A stretch of 64,000 nt of DNA from Adiantum capillus-veneris (taxonomy: Eukaryota > Streptophyta > Polypodiopsida > Polypodiales > Pteridaceae). The DNA lies in contig CM043968.1 in assembly GCA_014529385.2 (NCBI GenBank), forward strand, positions 21,691,484-21,755,483, in the 5' to 3' direction. The notes beneath the pieces were generated by a model, which saw only the letters and a program-made list of their open reading frames with translations, ran no database searches and was not told the DNA's origin. The translations under genes were made by a program, and so were the position numbers. Below are positions 44,479 to 55,797 of the stretch, piece after piece (position 1 is the stretch's first letter; the number at the start of each line of letters is the position of its first letter).

Positions 44479-46300
44479 TCATGTGTATGAGAGTAAGCCC
44501 AAAGCTTTTCGGAAAGCTTCAAACTTTTCTCGTGATAATGCCTTCGTAAATAGATCTGCAATGTTATCCTGTGTAGGACAGTAAGTTAGTGTGATCTCCC
44601 CTGCATGTAGCCTTTCCCTGACATAGTGGTAGTGAACCTCTATGTGCTTTGTTCTTGCATGAAATACTGGATTCCTTGCAACTTCCATAGCACTCTGACT
44701 GTCAGTGAAAATGGTAGTGGGTGCCTGTTGACACTCACAAAGATCTGCCAATAACCTGCGTATCCATACACAATCAATTGTTGCCGTGAAAGCTGCCCTG
44801 TACTCAGCTTCACAAGTTGATGTAGCCACTGTGGGTTGCTTCTTGCTTAGCCAAGATATACATGCATTTCCCAAGAAAAAACAATTGCCACTTGTGGAAT
44901 GTCGTGTGTCAAAATCACCAGACCAATCTGAATCGCTGTAACCAAGAAGCTGCATAGAACTGTGCTTTCCATACATATCCCCCCTTGGAAAGAACATGGC
45001 AAGATTAGGGGTACCTGAAAGGTAACGAAGTATGCGCTTCACAGCCTGCCAATGATGCATACCTGGGCTGTGCATAAATCTGCTTGCTTGTGAAACCCCA
45101 AATTGAATGTCTGGACGAGTGTTGCCTGCCAAATATATCAAGCAACCAATGGCTGTTGCATAAGTATGTACATCAAAAGGTTCTCCAGCATCATGCATGC
45201 TCAACTTTGATCCAGTTTCTACGGGTGTAGAGATTGGCTTACAATTTTGCATACCAAACTTGTCCAAAATTTTATGCAAATATTTTGCCTGCAACATGTA
45301 TATGCCATCCTCTGATTGCACAAACTGAATACCCAAGTAATAATGTAGCAAACCAAGATCAGACATCTCAAAGGTTTTTCTCAAAGCATCTTTAAACGCT
45401 TCAATTTCATTTGCATTATTTCCTGTAAGAAGCATATCATCCACATAAAGTGTTAGCATAATGAGAACTCCATCGCTCTTTTTGACATACAAAGTACTTT
45501 CTATTGGACTTTTTGAAATCCCTGGCCAATCAAATAAGTATGTATCTTCTCATACCATGCTCTTGGAGCCTGTTTGAGACCATACAAAGCTTTACGCAAT
45601 CTACATACCTTTGCTCTTGACCTTTTACAACAAAACCACTTGGTTGACTTACATAAACTTCTTCCTGCAAATCACCATTCAAAAAAGCAGTTTTGATATC
45701 CAACTGATGCACTTTCTAACCATGATAAGCAATAATTGCAACTAGTGATCTAACTATGGACGCACGAGAAGTAGGAGCAAAGGTTTCATCATAATCTATG
45801 CCTTTCTATTGCGCATAGCCTTTTGCTACAAGCCTTGCTTTGTACCTGTCAACAATACCATCTTGTTTCCTTTTTACCTTAAAAACCCACTTTGTACCAA
45901 TAGGCTTTTTACCTGTAGGCAAGTCCACTAGATCCCATGTATGATTCTTATGAGTAGAATCAATTTCTTGCTGCATAGCATCTTTCCACTGAACACACTC
46001 TAAAGCTTGTTCAAATGAATCAGGCTCATCTGCATCACAAAGAGTGCTAAAGCAAGCCAAATCTACTTGCTCTCTGCCAAAAGTAGTACCAGCATGTGTT
46101 TTTCGTGGCAACGGTGCATCCAACTTGCTATCCTGCAAAGTTTTCTGAACCCATTTAGGCAAGGTTCTTTCTTCTCTGAGAACTTCTTGCTCTTCACGCA
46201 CAATTTCCTCTACATCATGAGGTGTCACATGCTGATCAAAAGATTGATCAAGATTATCAACCTGTTGTGATTCTTGATTCTCCACAAAAGAAGGAAGCAA
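44479..46300 (-). pseudogene. Copia reverse transcriptase and RNase H
   Basis: Minus-strand order: acidic linker (46300-46060), RT start WKDAMQQEIDSTHKNHTWDL, PTGKKPIGTKWVFKVKRK and YKARLVAKGYAQ (45990-45806), then [20 protein letters not shown] (45720-45660), the catalytic box LTLYVDDMLLTGN (45445-45410), DLGLLHYYLGIQ, and RNase H with SDSDWSGD (about 44900), CEAEYRAA (44815-44790) and a terminal KHIEVHYHYVRE with DLFTKALS. It would copy the RNA into DNA. Breaks: GYAQ-stop-KGIDYDE (a TAG where Gln is expected), a TAG before KVHQLD, and frameshifts near 45610 and 45500. The C-terminal 337 residues are open. Confidence 0.93.
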
Positions 46301-46321
46301 ACCTTCAAATACATCATGTGT

Positions 46322-47646
46322 CTACATATGAGGTACATCAAAAGCAACCATAGGTTGAGCATTAGTTTCTGCAAAAATTACATCACGACTTTCAAAAATC
46401 TTGTTTGTAGCAAGATTGTAAAGTCTATAACCTTTACTTCCACTACTGTACCCCACAAATATACATTTGATTGCCTTATCATCAAGCTTCCCACGTAACT
46501 GCTGAGGGATGTGAGCATAAGCAAGACAACCAAAAACACGAATATAACTGACTGAAGTTTTTCTGTCATACCAAGCTTCATATGGAGTAATGGTCTTCAA
46601 GGCACGAGTTGGACACCTGTTAAAAACATGTGCTGCACAAGCAACTGCCTCCATGCATAGTTTATGAGGCAAACTCTTAGCCTTGAGCATACATCTAGCC
46701 GTCTCCATTAAAGACCTGTTCTTCCTTTCTGCAACACCATTCTTTTGTGGTGTGTATGGCATAGTGCATTGGTGTTTAATGCCTTTCTTTCCCAAAAAAT
46801 CCTTAAATGCACCTGACATGTATTCACCTCCTCGATCGGTACGAAGAGTCTGTACTTTTCAACCTGTTTCATTTTCAACCATGGCGACACAATGTTGAAA
46901 AACTGCAAACACATCTGACTTTTCTTTGAGTGGATACACCCAACAAAACCTGGAAAAGTCATCAATGAAGGTCACAAAATAAAGGATGTTTCCTATAGAT
47001 GGAGTCCTCATAGGACCACATACATCACTGTGTACAAGCTGCAACTTTCGTGTCGCTCTAACTGAACCATCCTGTGAAAATGCAAATCTGTGCATCTTTC
47101 CAAGAACGCAACCTTCACATACATGTCTTGGTGGCATCTCCAATAAAGACAAATCATGCACCATATTATGACGTTGTAAAGTCATCAAACTGCCATAACT
47201 AACATGCCCAAATCTAGCATGCCACAACTCAGCATCCTGCATGGCCTGAGTCTTTGTTTCTGCAATACATACCTGAATCTGCTTTTCATAACGATCTAGC
47301 ACAAATAGTCCATTTTCCAGCGTACCTGCAGTGATAAGAGAATAACCATTCTCTCGATCTCGTACAACACATCTGTCATCCTCAAAAATGACCGAAGACC
47401 ATTTTTTGCAAGAGAGGATACAGACAACAAATTCTTCTTGATCCCTGGAACATATAAGACATCTGGCAAGCATAAATATGAACCATCTGAAATGGTAATC
47501 AAAATCTTACCAACGCCTTTTATTGGATAAGAAGCATTATTTGCACATGTCACCTTCTTTCCTGCTGGAGTTGCATCCAATGAACAAAACAATTCCTTCC
47601 TTGAAGTAATATGCTTGGATGCACCACTATCAAAGTACCAAATCAT
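46322..47646 (-). pseudogene. Copia protease and integrase
   Basis: The protease motif WYFDSGASKHIT opens the region (47640-47605), followed by VLYVPGIKKNLLSVSSL. The integrase zinc finger lies near 47240-47110 (WHARFGH...CEGCVLGKMHR, H-H-C-C). The catalytic core has HSDVCGP and YFVTFIDDFSRFCWVYPLKE (first Asp region), then LRTDRGGEYMSGAF (second Asp), and YTPQKNGVAERKNRSLMETAR (Glu). The C-terminal part includes VGYSSGSKGYRLYN. Together these enzymes mature the proteins and insert the DNA. A frameshift near 47400 and an ETG-stop-KVQTL break (TGA) near 46858 interrupt it; 46819-46322 is open. Confidence 0.93.
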
Positions 47647-47892
47647 TTGTGTCTTGTCAACACTGTAAGCAGAAAAATCTGAACATACTACAAAAGCATA
47701 AGAATCCTACACAAAGTTTGCAGACTCTTCTTTAGCTGTAGAAGAATCACCAGAAGCTGAAACAACCAAACTTGACTCTTTCTTCTTTTCTTTAGCAATT
47801 CGCTTTTTACACTCACTAATGTAGTGACCAGGTTTCTTGGAGTAGTGACATTTACCTTTCTTCTTGGACTTGTCGGAATCACCTTTAGACTT

Positions 47893-48672
47893 CTATGAAG
47901 ATTGTCCTGCACTAGACTTGGAGTAATAAGCACTCTCTTTACCCTTGTTTTTGTTCTGTACAACAAGAGCATGATCCATACCATCCACCTGTAAAGACTT
48001 GTTCTTACGTGATTGATCCTCCTGCAATAGCAAAGCCACTAACTCTTCAAAATGAAGAGGCTCAGGATTAGCTCGCAAAGACAGAGTCAAAGAAGTCTGA
48101 AAAGTCAAATAAGATGGTGGTAGTGAATTGAGTGTTTTGGAAACCAAGTCCTTCTCTGGAATCACTTCATCAATGCTAAGCAATTGCTCTTTAAGATCCC
48201 TGATTTTTGTAAGATGCTTGACAATATTGTCACCTTCGTCCATCTGTATTTTGTCAAGTTGTTTCTTCAAAAACTCTATTCTGGCAGCATTTCTTCCTCC
48301 AAACATAGCTTGCAGAGTGTTCCAAGAATCCTCAGAAGTTCTGCAAGATCTTATATGTGGTGTGATTGTCCTCTTTATGGTTAAGGCAATCACGGCCATA
48401 GCTTGTGTATCTTTAGTATCCCATCTCTTTTGCTCTGGAGTGACTTGTGAGGGTCCTGCACCAACAGCTGCACCACGACCAGGCGTGGCAGGTGCAATTC
48501 TACCTGGACGAACTTCATCTCCAGATACATAATCCCACAATCCTTTACCAACCAAAACATTATTGGCCATAAAAGACCAAAGAGAATAGTTGGTACCATC
48601 CAATTTGTCTTCGGATGTAAACGCACCAAAAATCTCTTTCTCCGTAGATTGAGCCATACTGTGGATGCACAC
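47893..48672 (-). CDS. Copia gag
   Basis: A 259-codon minus-strand frame has the UBN2/gag layout: FTSEDKLDGTNYSLWSFMAN, GLWDYVSGDE, then TLQAMFGGRNAARIEFLKKQ with LDKIQMDEGDNIVKHLTKI, and LPPSYLTFQTSLTL. It forms the particle. The frame stops at AGQSS and then continues downstream in the same frame with KKGKCHYSKKPGHYISECKK, a zinc knuckle in which the second Cys is replaced by Ser. A second stop follows near 47707 before the protease. Confidence 0.9.
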   Translation of the reverse strand: MCIHSMAQSTEKEIFGAFTSEDKLDGTNYSLWSFMANNVLVGKGLWDYVSGDEVRPGRIAPATPGRGAAVGAGPSQVTPEQKRWDTKDTQAMAVIALTIKRTITPHIRSCRTSEDSWNTLQAMFGGRNAARIEFLKKQLDKIQMDEGDNIVKHLTKIRDLKEQLLSIDEVIPEKDLVSKTLNSLPPSYLTFQTSLTLSLRANPEPLHFEELVALLLQEDQSRKNKSLQVDGMDHALVVQNKNKGKESAYYSKSSAGQSS

Positions 48673-49042
48673 AAGAGAGAAAAATAACCTCCAAGAGATT
48701 CACAAATCTCCTCTCCAATGCAAGCAAAACTCTACACAAAATCTCAGCACAAAGCTAAGACAAGCTGCTTCCCAAAAGAACTGTTTACCTGAAGAAAATC
48801 TGTCAAAAAGGACACCCTCTTGATCTAAACGCCTCCGAAAAGTAACTTCTGCTACGCTGCTCAGAACAAAATCCTGAGGGCTCGAACAGCTTCGAAAGGG
48901 GGGTAAAACCGCATGTCACCTGTTCAGAATACTCCCAGAACGTCGAGGATGCTCCCACGAGCAAATTTTCCGAAAACTCCCTGAAAACTGCGATTGCGCG
49001 CACGGACGCGAAAACGCAAGTAGAGGCTCTGGAAATCACCTC

Positions 49043-49054
49043 GCTCTGATACCA
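49043..49054 (-). promoter_or_regulatory. primer-binding site of the Copia element
   Basis: TGGTATCAGAGC on the minus strand lies two bases from the 5' LTR at 49057 and matches initiator Met tRNA. Confidence 0.9.
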
Positions 49055-49056
49055 AT

Positions 49057-49335
49057 TGTTGAAAATGATGAAACAGGAAACAGAAGGAAGACAGCAACTC
49101 AGAGTAGGAAGAAGATGGAGAAGGAGAAGACACAGAGCTTGTGTACGAGATCTCTGTAGTCTCTCTCTCTGTATTAGAATAATACTGTATCTACAAACTC
49201 AGAGCTACAAAGCTTATATGAAACCCTAAGAGATAAGGTGTCCTTTCACACCAGATGTCCAAGGGGAAAAACCCAGTGGGAGAAAAGTACCCCTGGTGAA
49301 GCGCGTATAGACACTAACACTACTACATGTCTACA
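49057..49335 (-). repeat. Copia element 5' LTR
   Basis: This 279-bp LTR matches 44166-44431, with an extra CTCTCTCT stretch near 49160. Few differences between the two LTRs agree with a recent insertion. Confidence 0.93.
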
Positions 49336-49340
49336 TTTAG

Positions 49341-49516
49341 CTTGAGCGTCGAAAACACAGATTTGAGATCTTAGTTTCTGGAACTCTCGGTCTATTTTTT
49401 ACCCCTATCGACGTCGCTATGAGAGTCGCTATGCAAGAAAGAAAATAGCGACGCTCGTAGTGACGCAGTGGATTTTCACTTTTGAGCGTCGCTAATGTGA
49501 AGTAGCTCTTGTAGTG
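49341..49516. repeat. CACTA right terminus and subterminal repeats
   Basis: GTCGCTATGAGAGTCGCTATG, ATAGCGACGCTCGTAGTGACG and GAGCGTCGCTAATG cluster before the terminal CTCTTGTAGTG. They mirror the left subterminal region at 20250-20400. Confidence 0.78.
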
Positions 49517-50500
<984 letters not shown>

Positions 50501-50749
50501 AGGAGATGAAGAAGAAGATGGAGATGGAGCAAGAGCACTCTTCAATTGCACAAATGAGAGAATGAATGATTTTCAGGTTTATGTGACTTTTATATGAGCT
50601 CGTCCATTCACACTTGGGTGCCCATGCTTAGCCAACTAACCCTTGAATGTTCCAGTTAGAGTGCACCTCTCATCCGTGATCACTCTTACCCTTTTCCTAT
50701 TGGACCGACAAGCTTGACCCATGACTACTAGAAGTGGACTCCCGTGGTT

Positions 50750-50960
50750 AACAAGTGACCATTACGGGGCTCACCCATTCAGCATTATCCATTGGCACAA
50801 TGAACCCTGCATCCAAAAGTTTATCCCCTTCTTCCTTTAAAGGAATCATTTGCTCCTTACCCATCCTTCTTAGTTTCTGTCGTATTGTCTTTGCCCCTTT
50901 AACAAGTTAAATCTTCACAGGATCTCCAACCAAACCCTTATTTCTTGATATGAAGTGATG
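50750..50960 (-). pseudogene. reverse-transcriptase N-terminal remnant
   Basis: The minus strand reads KGAKTIRQKLRRMGKEQM, then EEGDKLLDAGFIVPMDNAEW and VSPV. This is the start of the RT domain of Gypsy-type or related elements (K-x-R-Q-x-x-R-R-M, then D-K-L-L-x-A-G-F-I-x-P, then WVSPVV). The polymerase core is not present nearby. Stops interrupt the flanks, and neither LTR nor gag is adjacent, so this is an old fragment. Confidence 0.6.
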
Positions 50961-51279
50961 AAAAGATTTGGAAACATGTCCAACATTGCTAAGTACTCCC
51001 TTCTTTCTCCTTGTAAATCGCTACTCATCATATTTGAATCAACTCTTTCTTCACTGGCAATTCTTGTTTAGGACGCATCAACTCTTCAAGTTGCTCTAAA
51101 CTGCTTGCAGCATTTGGGTAGAAGCATGGTAATGTGTCACTGAATATGCTGTCCCGAACAGTGCTTGTTAGCATATACTGAAAATGGATGGGCAAGTCCT
51201 TTGAATTTCAAATGTTCCATAAAAAATTTATTTTCCCTCCTCATGTGCTTCTATTTTCAGTTATTGAATACGACATGGA

Positions 51280-51319
<40 letters not shown>

Positions 51320-51504
51320 CCTTGCACTGGGCATCTTGCCTCAGATGAGTTGTCAAAGCAGAGCTTTTTATCTTGTTCCAACACATACCTAGAGATATGG
51401 AGAACCAGTATCCAACATTATTGCCACTAGATCCAATGTTGGAAATAGAGACTACTGTAATGTGATGGTAAGAAAATCTTATGTGTAGCCCACCCACTCC
51501 AAAT
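50961..51504. other. spacer before element F with a (CT)n run
   Basis: No gene is seen. A CT run occupies 51282-51316. The last five bases, CAAAT (51500-51504), are the left target duplication of element F. Confidence 0.5.
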
Positions 51505-51853
51505 TGTTGGGATACGAGGTTTTGTTGCATCTCTTATGTGAGCAGTCTCTTCCACCTAGAAAAGCCTTATTTGTGAAGCCATGTGAAAATCCTCTTGCAA
51601 CCTTTGTAAAGAGAAAGAACTTGTATTGTGCATTGGCAGCCACCTTTTGTGCTCATGTGTCAAAAGGCTGCCTATTTGTAAAGCCTATATAGAGTTAGGT
51701 TTTGCTGACTAATATCAAGCTTTATCATTTGCAATTATACCCTATATTGTATTGTGCTATAGTTTTTCTCTCAAGCTCTCAAGCCCTACACTAACCTCTT
51801 CAAACATGCTATTAACATGAATGACACACTAGCTTATCCACCTTAACCCTACA
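51505..51853 (+). repeat. element F 5' LTR
   Basis: This 349-bp LTR begins TGTTGGGATACGAGG and ends TAACCCTACA. It matches 55798-56149. A TATA-like CCTATATAGAG lies near 51683, about 30 bases upstream of a plausible RNA start. Confidence 0.92.
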
Positions 51854-51855
51854 AC

Positions 51856-51867
51856 TGGTATCAAAGC
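51856..51867 (+). promoter_or_regulatory. primer-binding site of element F
   Basis: TGGTATCAAAGC lies two bases after the 5' LTR. It is one base different from the initiator-Met site seen in elements A, B, D and Copia. Confidence 0.82.
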
Positions 51868-52272
51868 TAACGATTTCACACCTACGCTTAACTAATCACG
51901 CCATTATATCATTACTTAGAAGCATAATTGATTGCATTACTAATAAATTCGCTCTGTAATCATCATTTGGGCAAGATCATGCTCCACTGCCCTTTTGGTG
52001 ACTAGGAGAAGTAGAAGTCGCATCGATCATTGAATCCTTGCATGATAAGCCCTTGCATTTTATTTAGTGTAATTTTTTCATAATTTTTTTCTTCAATGAA
52101 TCTCTTCATCATTGTGTTTTTGTAGCATTACTTGTGTGTGGAAGAAGGTCTTGGCGAGAGCTTTTCAACGACTATCTATTTGCCCCAAGCGGATCTCGCA
52201 CAGGTAACTAGTTGGCAAATTAAATTGCAAGATTGGTGCATTTTTCTCTCTGAGATTTTTTCAGTTCAAGAC

Positions 52273-52306
<34 letters not shown>

Positions 52307-53097
52307 CCCTTTTTCATCTTTAATGCACACTATCATTTTTCACAACACCCCTATTTTATGGGCCCTTCAAATGAGAACCCCAAAATAAGGACAAGAAAGT
52401 CAAGTTACTTTTAGAAAGAAAGGGCATCCACAGAATACGCATTGGTGGATTTTTTTATTAAAAAAATGATCGAGAATTGTTGATGAACCTACTGCCTCCA
52501 ACCTCGCCATCATCATTTGCAGATGATGCTTCTCTCGCCAGGCTTCACGCTTGCTACACATCTACAATAGCCAACCACACAAACAAGCTCCCAATGTGCT
52601 CATGTCCACCGTCTTGCATCATTAATGCGTGCTCACAACTACCTCAAACTCTACCCGATTTCCCTCATCTGCCTGCAACGGCCCATACCATCGCCTTGCC
52701 TTGGTTCAACCCCATCACCTCCGGCCAAGCCTGAAAACCCACCCCCTGTATATAACATGCAAGATACATCCCGTACCCTTGTTGGCCCCTAGCCCAGACC
52801 CCACATCACCTGCCCCGAACAACCCGCCCACATGCTCTGGCCAAACTTATTCCCATCTTGCAAAGCTGCTACGGCCTGCACTGAGCACCAATTAAACCCC
52901 GCCATTCAACCCCTAGCCTTTCTTCATCTACAGCCAATCATCCGCCATAGCCTGCAATCCAGTCAACCTGCTACATTCATTGTCGTCCAGGTCACAAACT
53001 GCTCACAATCGGTGCCAATTCATCTGCTGCCTCTCCCTCCGCTCTCTTGCATGACCTGACGGTTGCCTCGTCCCTTGCTCTGCAAATTACCTATAGC
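51868..53097. other. element F internal sequence, left part
   Basis: A (GT)n run lies at 52263-52304. The C-rich part at 52480-53060 has open plus-strand frames (e.g. 52477-52734) that encode Pro/Ser/Thr-rich peptides without domain signs, and I do not regard them as genes. Confidence 0.5.
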
Positions 53098-53502
53098 CAT
53101 TAGGAGATTTCGGAGGTCTTTTGGAGGGCCTTTTGGAAGAGAGAGGAAAATAAGCTCCTCCAATGAGAGAAGAGCCTATGTTACGTAGAAAAATAGATTG
53201 ATATTAACAAAAATATAAAAGGTGTCCCTCTCCTCATTTAATAATCTAGTGGTCCTTGAAGACGATCACTCTCTTTCATTTAATGCGTGTACCTTTTTCA
53301 GAAGCTAGATGTGGTGCATTTGATACGGCTTACGTCATCACTAGAATTCAAAAAATTACAAAACTATCAAGTGGTGGAAGATTTTGAAACTTTTGATACT
53401 GTCAATGCGTCCGGAACGCCCAAATATCCTAGAAATGAATCTCCAATTGCCTGGCTTCGACATCCAAAGAGGCAAAGAATGTCAAAAACCCTTAAAAGAA
53501 CA

Positions 53503-53570
53503 TTTTACTAACGACGCGCGAGGGGGCATTCCAAAATTTTGGAATGCCTCATCGCGCGCCGTTAGTAAAA
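53503..53570. repeat. GC-rich hairpin 1 of four
   Basis: TTTTACTAACGACGCGCG faces its near-complement CGCGCGCCGTTAGTAAAA, with GGCATTCCAAAA/TTTTGGAATGCC completing a stem of about 34 bases. Only a few mismatches occur. Confidence 0.85.
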
Positions 53571-53750
53571 AGCCCATTTTTTCCTCTTTTAGGGAGCTTT
53601 TTGAGAGGAAAATGTCAAAAAATCTCTAATAAGGCCTCCATCTATCACATAGGTTTCTTCTTCATCATCTTCGCCTTAGAGATCATAATTTCGAGTCTAT
53701 AAGAGTGAGCACGCACACGCATTGTTACAATTCTACAAAGTGCATTTTGA

Positions 53751-53787
<37 letters not shown>

Positions 53788-53911
53788 AATATAACATACA
53801 CACAAACACACAGAGACACAAATATAACATACACACACAGACAGACACACACACTCACAAACACACACACACAAATGTAACATACACACACACACACACA
53901 CACACACAGAG

Positions 53912-54000
<89 letters not shown>
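53751..54000. repeat. CA, CT and TA microsatellite cluster
   Basis: CA runs (53751-53783 and 53882-53908) with ACAAATATAACATACAC-type interruptions are followed by a CT run (53914-53961) and a TA run (53962-54000). It directly abuts hairpin 2. Confidence 0.95.
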
Positions 54001-54002
<2 letters not shown>

Positions 54003-54060
54003 TAAAGGCGCGCGTAGAGAGGCACAACCAGTGTGCATGTCTCTATGTGCGCCTTTAGTA
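54001..54060. repeat. GC-rich hairpin 2 of four
   Basis: ACTAAAGGCGCGCGTAGAGA faces TCTCTATGTGCGCCTTTAGT: a stem of about 20 bases with two mismatches around a short loop. Its ends resemble those of hairpins 1, 3 and 4 (ACTAAxGGCGCGCG). Confidence 0.8.
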
Positions 54061-54164
54061 CTGTGCATCCACTAGTGTGTGTGTTTATGTGTGTATGTGT
54101 GAGTGTTATAGAGAGAGGAAGTAAGGCGGGGGAAAGAGAGAGAGAGAGTCTTTCTGTTACCTTA

Positions 54165-54225
54165 TACTAACGGCGCGAGGAGGTGGTTTTTGAGGTCAAA
54201 ACATGCTCCACGCGCGCCGTTAGTA
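54165..54225. repeat. GC-rich hairpin 3 of four
   Basis: TACTAACGGCGCGAGGAG faces TCCACGCGCGCCGTTAGTA, with a T/A-rich loop. Short GA and CT runs flank it (54136-54148, 54238-54260, 54280-54321). Confidence 0.82.
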
Positions 54226-54272
54226 ATGGGAGTCTCTCACTCTCTCTCTCTCTCTCTCTTTAAATATGCTAA

Positions 54273-54322
<50 letters not shown>

Positions 54323-54403
54323 ATGGTGCAAAAGTGCAATAGAGAAACATGGGTAGGTTTTCTTGAAAGATAATTGTCCAAAAATCACTAAAAGGAGCTT
54401 TGT

Positions 54404-54465
54404 ACTAATGGCGTGCAGAGGGGCATTCTAGCATTTTAGAATGCCTCCTCGCGCGCCTTAAGTAA
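54404..54465. repeat. GC-rich hairpin 4 of four
   Basis: ACTAATGGCGTGCAGAGGGG and its imperfect complement ending GCGCGCCTTAAGT enclose GCATTCTAGCATTTTAGAAT. It is the mirror counterpart of hairpin 1 within the long inverted repeat. Confidence 0.82.
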
Positions 54466-54868
54466 AAAGCCCATTGTTTGGCGTTTTTTGACATTTTTTG
54501 CCTCTCCGGATGTCGGAATGAGACAAGTAGACATTCGTTTTTAGGGTATTTTGGCGTTCCGGACGCATTGGTGGTGTGTCAAAAGCCTCAAAATCTATCA
54601 CTATTTGACAGTTTGTGACTTTTCAACTTTCAGTGATGACGTAAGCTGCCTTGAATGCGCCGCACCTCCCTCCTGAAAAAGACGCTCGCATTAAACAAAA
54701 AAGTGACCGTTTTCAAGGACGATTGGGAATATAAATCTACTTTTTAAAGTGTCTGGTTGTCCTTTTGGACGTACTCACAAGGTGCAAATGCATTTTAAAA
54801 AAAGTTTTTAGAGAGAGAAATACAATTTCTTACAAGGCCCTCCAAATGACCTCCGAAATTTTCTAATG

Positions 54869-55620
54869 AACATGGCCTCACCCAAGCAAACTAACCTGCG
54901 TAGTGTGGCCTCATCATCGACGCCATCGAAGCCTCCTTCTATTAATTTTAATTGCCTTTGTCTAAGAGGCTCCTCACACCGAGCGTTCAAGTCACACACT
55001 CAAAGGTTCCGATAAGAAACCCCATCCTCTAGAAGGGGGTTTCCCGCCTACTGCACGAAAGTCACGGACCTGCCAAAAATATATTTCGAGATATATTGTC
55101 TTCCTTTAAAGTCTCACACGTTTTTAAGGGAACCTTCCCATTGGGTGGCTAGTGCCGATCTTTACCACTTAAGAGCCATTTCACACATCACCAAGAAGGC
55201 ACCATCCCCATTTTAATTTTTTTTTCAAAAAAATGCTCTTGCTAAGATTAGCCATACATGTGATGGAGCACATTCAACAACATGTTTATCTCCCGAAGAA
55301 GATAAACATCAACATGACAAAGGATCAAGAAAACATCAACACATGATGGAGCTTACGCCATCAAGATGAAGGCATCACAATTGGGAAACTCTCTCCAACA
55401 TCTTCAAAATAATCCTTTTGCATAGCATAAATAATTCGAGGGCTTTTTCCCACGTGGTTTTTCTTTCTATTGTACATATATGTATTGTGTCTTCCTTTGC
55501 ATTCTCCATTGGATCAAAACATCGACGACAACGACAAAAACAACCTAACAATGTGGCAAAAACAACAAACAACATGTATTGTGAGCATTATCTCTCTTGT
55601 GTACCTTACCCTCTATTTGT
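54869..55620. other. element F internal sequence, right part
   Basis: A minus-strand frame at 54999-54808 and plus-strand frames at 55418-55718 are short, have no domain and overlap frames on the other strand. No gene is supported. Confidence 0.45.
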
Positions 55621-55621
55621 G

Positions 55622-55797
55622 TCAGGGGAGGCTTGTGTGTGCCTACACCCTGATATTTTGTGTGCCTACACCCTTTGTGTCTAGGGGAGGCAATTTTTGT
55701 TCAAGGGGAGGCTTGTGAATTGTGTGCCTCACCCTAGTGTGTTCTGAGGGGAGGACTGTGTGAGTGATATGCAACCAAAACCCACATAGGGGAGGAT
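55622..55797 (+). repeat. ladder of AGGGGAGG polypurine-tract-like motifs
   Basis: AGGGGAGG or near variants occur at about 55624, 55683, 55703, 55747 and 55788. The last one abuts the 3' LTR and is the likely true polypurine tract. Phrases GGCTTGTG and GTGTGCCT(A)CACCC repeat between them, so the tract and its neighbourhood were amplified in tandem. Confidence 0.72.

Larger units (their letters stand above)
44166..49335 (-). mobile_element. Ty1/Copia LTR retrotransposon with perfect target duplication
   Basis: Short LTRs (44166-44431 and 49057-49335), a Met-tRNA primer-binding site at 49043-49054, and the order gag, protease, integrase, reverse transcriptase, RNase H on the minus strand define a Copia element of 5.2 kb. 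The flanks are both TTTAG (44161-44165 and 49336-49340), a perfect 5-bp target duplication, so insertion is recent. It has landed near the right end of the CACTA element. Internal stops and two frameshifts in the RT region make it defective. Confidence 0.95.
20180..49516 (-). mobile_element. CACTA (En/Spm) DNA transposon carrying nested insertions
   Basis: The left end begins CACTACAAGAGGTTG at 20180, and the right end, read on the minus strand, begins CACTACAAGAGCTAC at 49516: 11 identical terminal bases. Both subterminal regions are rich in TAGCGACG/GCGTCGCTA motifs (20250-20400; 49390-49500), as expected for transposase-binding repeats. Flanking triplets TTG and TCG differ by one base, so the 3-bp target duplication is only likely. 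It encodes a TNP2-type transposase and a second TnpA-like protein, both on the minus strand. Elements C (with B inside), the TTAA element and the Copia element have all landed within it. Confidence 0.82.
53098..54868. mobile_element. long-inverted-repeat transposon inside element F
   Basis: The left arm (about 53098-53535) and the reverse complement of the right arm (about 54410-54868) share ATTTCGGAGGTC, TTTGGAGGGCC, GCTTACGTCATCACT, CAATGCGTCCGGAACGCC and GAGGCAAA in the same order. Arms of several hundred bases fit a Mutator-like or foldback element. No transposase is present. The 0.9 kb centre holds microsatellites and two hairpins. No target duplication is obvious at the outer edges. Confidence 0.68.

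Noticed and set aside
52477-53059. Pro/Ser-rich plus-strand frames inside element F
   Set aside because: Low-complexity C-rich composition, overlapping frames in different phases, and no domain or repeat of the frame elsewhere.
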